From Eimeria necatrix (Eukaryota; Apicomplexa; Conoidasida; Eucoccidiorida; Eimeriidae): a DNA stretch of 16,185 bases. The position numbers and the translations under genes were made by a program. The notes below the pieces were generated by a model. It searched no databases and was not told the DNA's origin. It was given only the letters and a program-made list of their open reading frames with translations. Within the stretch, counting starts at the first letter, position 1. Each line of letters opens with the position of its first letter. Of the stretch, positions 15,290 through 16,185 are shown in pieces. The DNA is taken from contig NW_013654797.1 of NCBI RefSeq assembly GCF_000499385.1, forward strand, positions 12,501 through 28,685, written 5' to 3'.

Positions 15290-16100
15290 TAGTATAAACC
15301 AAAGTATAAATAGTAAAGCCTCCAAAGTATAAAAGTATAAAATAAAATATAAAAAAGTATAAACTCTAAATTATAAAAAGTATAAAATAAAATATAAAAA
15401 GTAGAAACTCTAAAGTATAAAAGTATAAAATAAAATATAAAAAGTATAAACTCTAAAGTATGAAGAATGCACTTTGGAGTAAAGACTTCAGGATTGCCTG
15501 TGAAGACCTTAAAAAAAAAGACTTTAAAGAATATAAATTATATACTTTTTATACTTTCAAGAATATAAATTTATAAATATATATATTTATATATAAATTA
15601 AAGACTTTAAAGAATGTAAATAATATAAAGTGAAGACTTTAAAGAATATAAATTATATAAATTAAAGACTTTAAAGAATATAAATTATATCCTTTATATA
15701 TATATATTTATATATAAATTAAAGACTTTAAAGAATATAAATTATAAAAATTAAAGACTTTAAAGAATATATATTCTAAAAATTAAAGACCTTAAAGAAT
15801 ATAAATAATATAAAGTGAAGACTTTAAAGAATATAAATTATTAAAGTAAAGACTTTAAAGACTTTAAAGTATAAAAATTAAAGACTTTAAAGACTTTAAA
15901 CAATAAAAAGTAAAGACTTCAAAGACTCTAAAGTATAAAAAGGAAAGACTTTTAGAGAATATAAAATATTAAAGACTTTAAATAAAATAAAGTATTAAAG
16001 ACTTCAAACTACAGAAAGTCTATTTTTTAAAATAAAAAAGTAAAGACTTTAAAGAAATAAAATAAAGACTTTAAAGAATTAAAAGTAAAGACTCAAAAGA
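15290..16100. repeat. AT-rich minisatellite
   Basis: The left part (15290-15465) has three copies of a roughly 60-base unit built from AAAGTATAAA and ATAAAATATAAAA. The right part has some 15 copies of a unit around TTAAAGACTTTAAAGAATAT, whose core AAAGACTTTAAAG contains the palindrome CTTTAAAG. No open frame of interest. Confidence 0.85.
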
Positions 16101-16185
16101 CCTTTGCACAGATTGAAGTGCTTGTCCACAGGGTCCTACTAGCGGCCAGTGGGGTGTATACGCTAAATTAGGGTTTAGGGTTTAG
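16101..16185. other. Unique segment at the right edge with TTTAGGG array
   Basis: About 65 unique bases, then a TTTAGGG array from 16167 running off the window. On minus a mini-frame DPVDKHFNLCK (about 16103-16135) is flanked by a possible AG (16136-16137) and GT. It could be an upstream exon of the transporter, but nothing else supports it. Confidence 0.25.

Noticed and set aside
2898..16185. Chromosome end (true telomere)
   Set aside because: Arrays are short, scattered, of both polarities and lie inside introns, so they are interstitial telomere-like repeats.
1..16185. tRNA or rRNA genes
   Set aside because: No cloverleaf with conserved TTC-type arm or rRNA core sequence was noticed on either strand, though this was judged by eye only.

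Overview
The window looks like nuclear DNA of a coccidian apicomplexan, most likely Eimeria. The basis is two repeat types that established descriptions of Eimeria genomes treat as characteristic: long CAG trinucleotide tracts encoding homopolymer runs (Ala, Gln, Ser), and internal telomere-like heptamer arrays (AAACCCT/TTTAGGG). No bacterial, organellar or viral gene was seen. A 100-N assembly gap lies at 4632-4731. Most long open frames are by-products of CAG/CTG repeats. The real genes become visible only when short unique exons are picked out between repeats and checked for splice sites, reading phase and family motifs.

Layout. (1) 1-2664, plus strand: one uninterrupted frame of 887 codons entering from the left edge, Ala/Gln/Ser-rich, function not recognised. 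(2) 2665-3443: intergenic DNA with telomere-like arrays, a 15-bp hairpin and a near-perfect 39-bp palindrome. (3) 3444-5865, minus strand: a split gene for BUD32/PRPK (TP53RK), the kinase/ATPase of the KEOPS complex needed for the universal tRNA modification t6A. Five exons are found, from the QGAEA motif to the VRLRGRKR tail. The first exon is present twice, a Ser/Ala-rich insert sits between the catalytic loop and DFG, the assembly gap falls at the catalytic loop, and the segment between the N-lobe and HGDLTTS is missing. (4) 5866-10756: accessory DNA made of telomere-like arrays, GGGGCCCC-type tracts, CTAG-type arrays, CAG arrays and AT-rich spacers, with one plausible plus-strand exon encoding an N-terminal hydrophobic segment (7489-7725). 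(5) 10757-14868, minus strand: at least eight exons of a major facilitator superfamily (sugar-porter type) transporter, covering the end of TM2 to TM12 and the C-terminus. TM1 is outside what can be seen and TM5 is not found. (6) 14869-16185: telomere-like arrays, a CTAG array and an AT-rich minisatellite.

Main observations. Telomere-like arrays sit within about 0-8 bases of the 5' splice site in at least six introns of two unrelated genes, in both orientations, sometimes supplying the donor itself. CAG-family repeats appear to follow an orientation rule: sense CAG/GCA/AGC in exons, sense CTG in introns, where (CTG)nCAG forms the acceptor. Exon edges are repeatedly duplicated into neighbouring introns. 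Together these suggest that introns here grow by repeat expansion that copies exon edges. All gene models come from reading the sequence by eye, with no alignment or transcript support.
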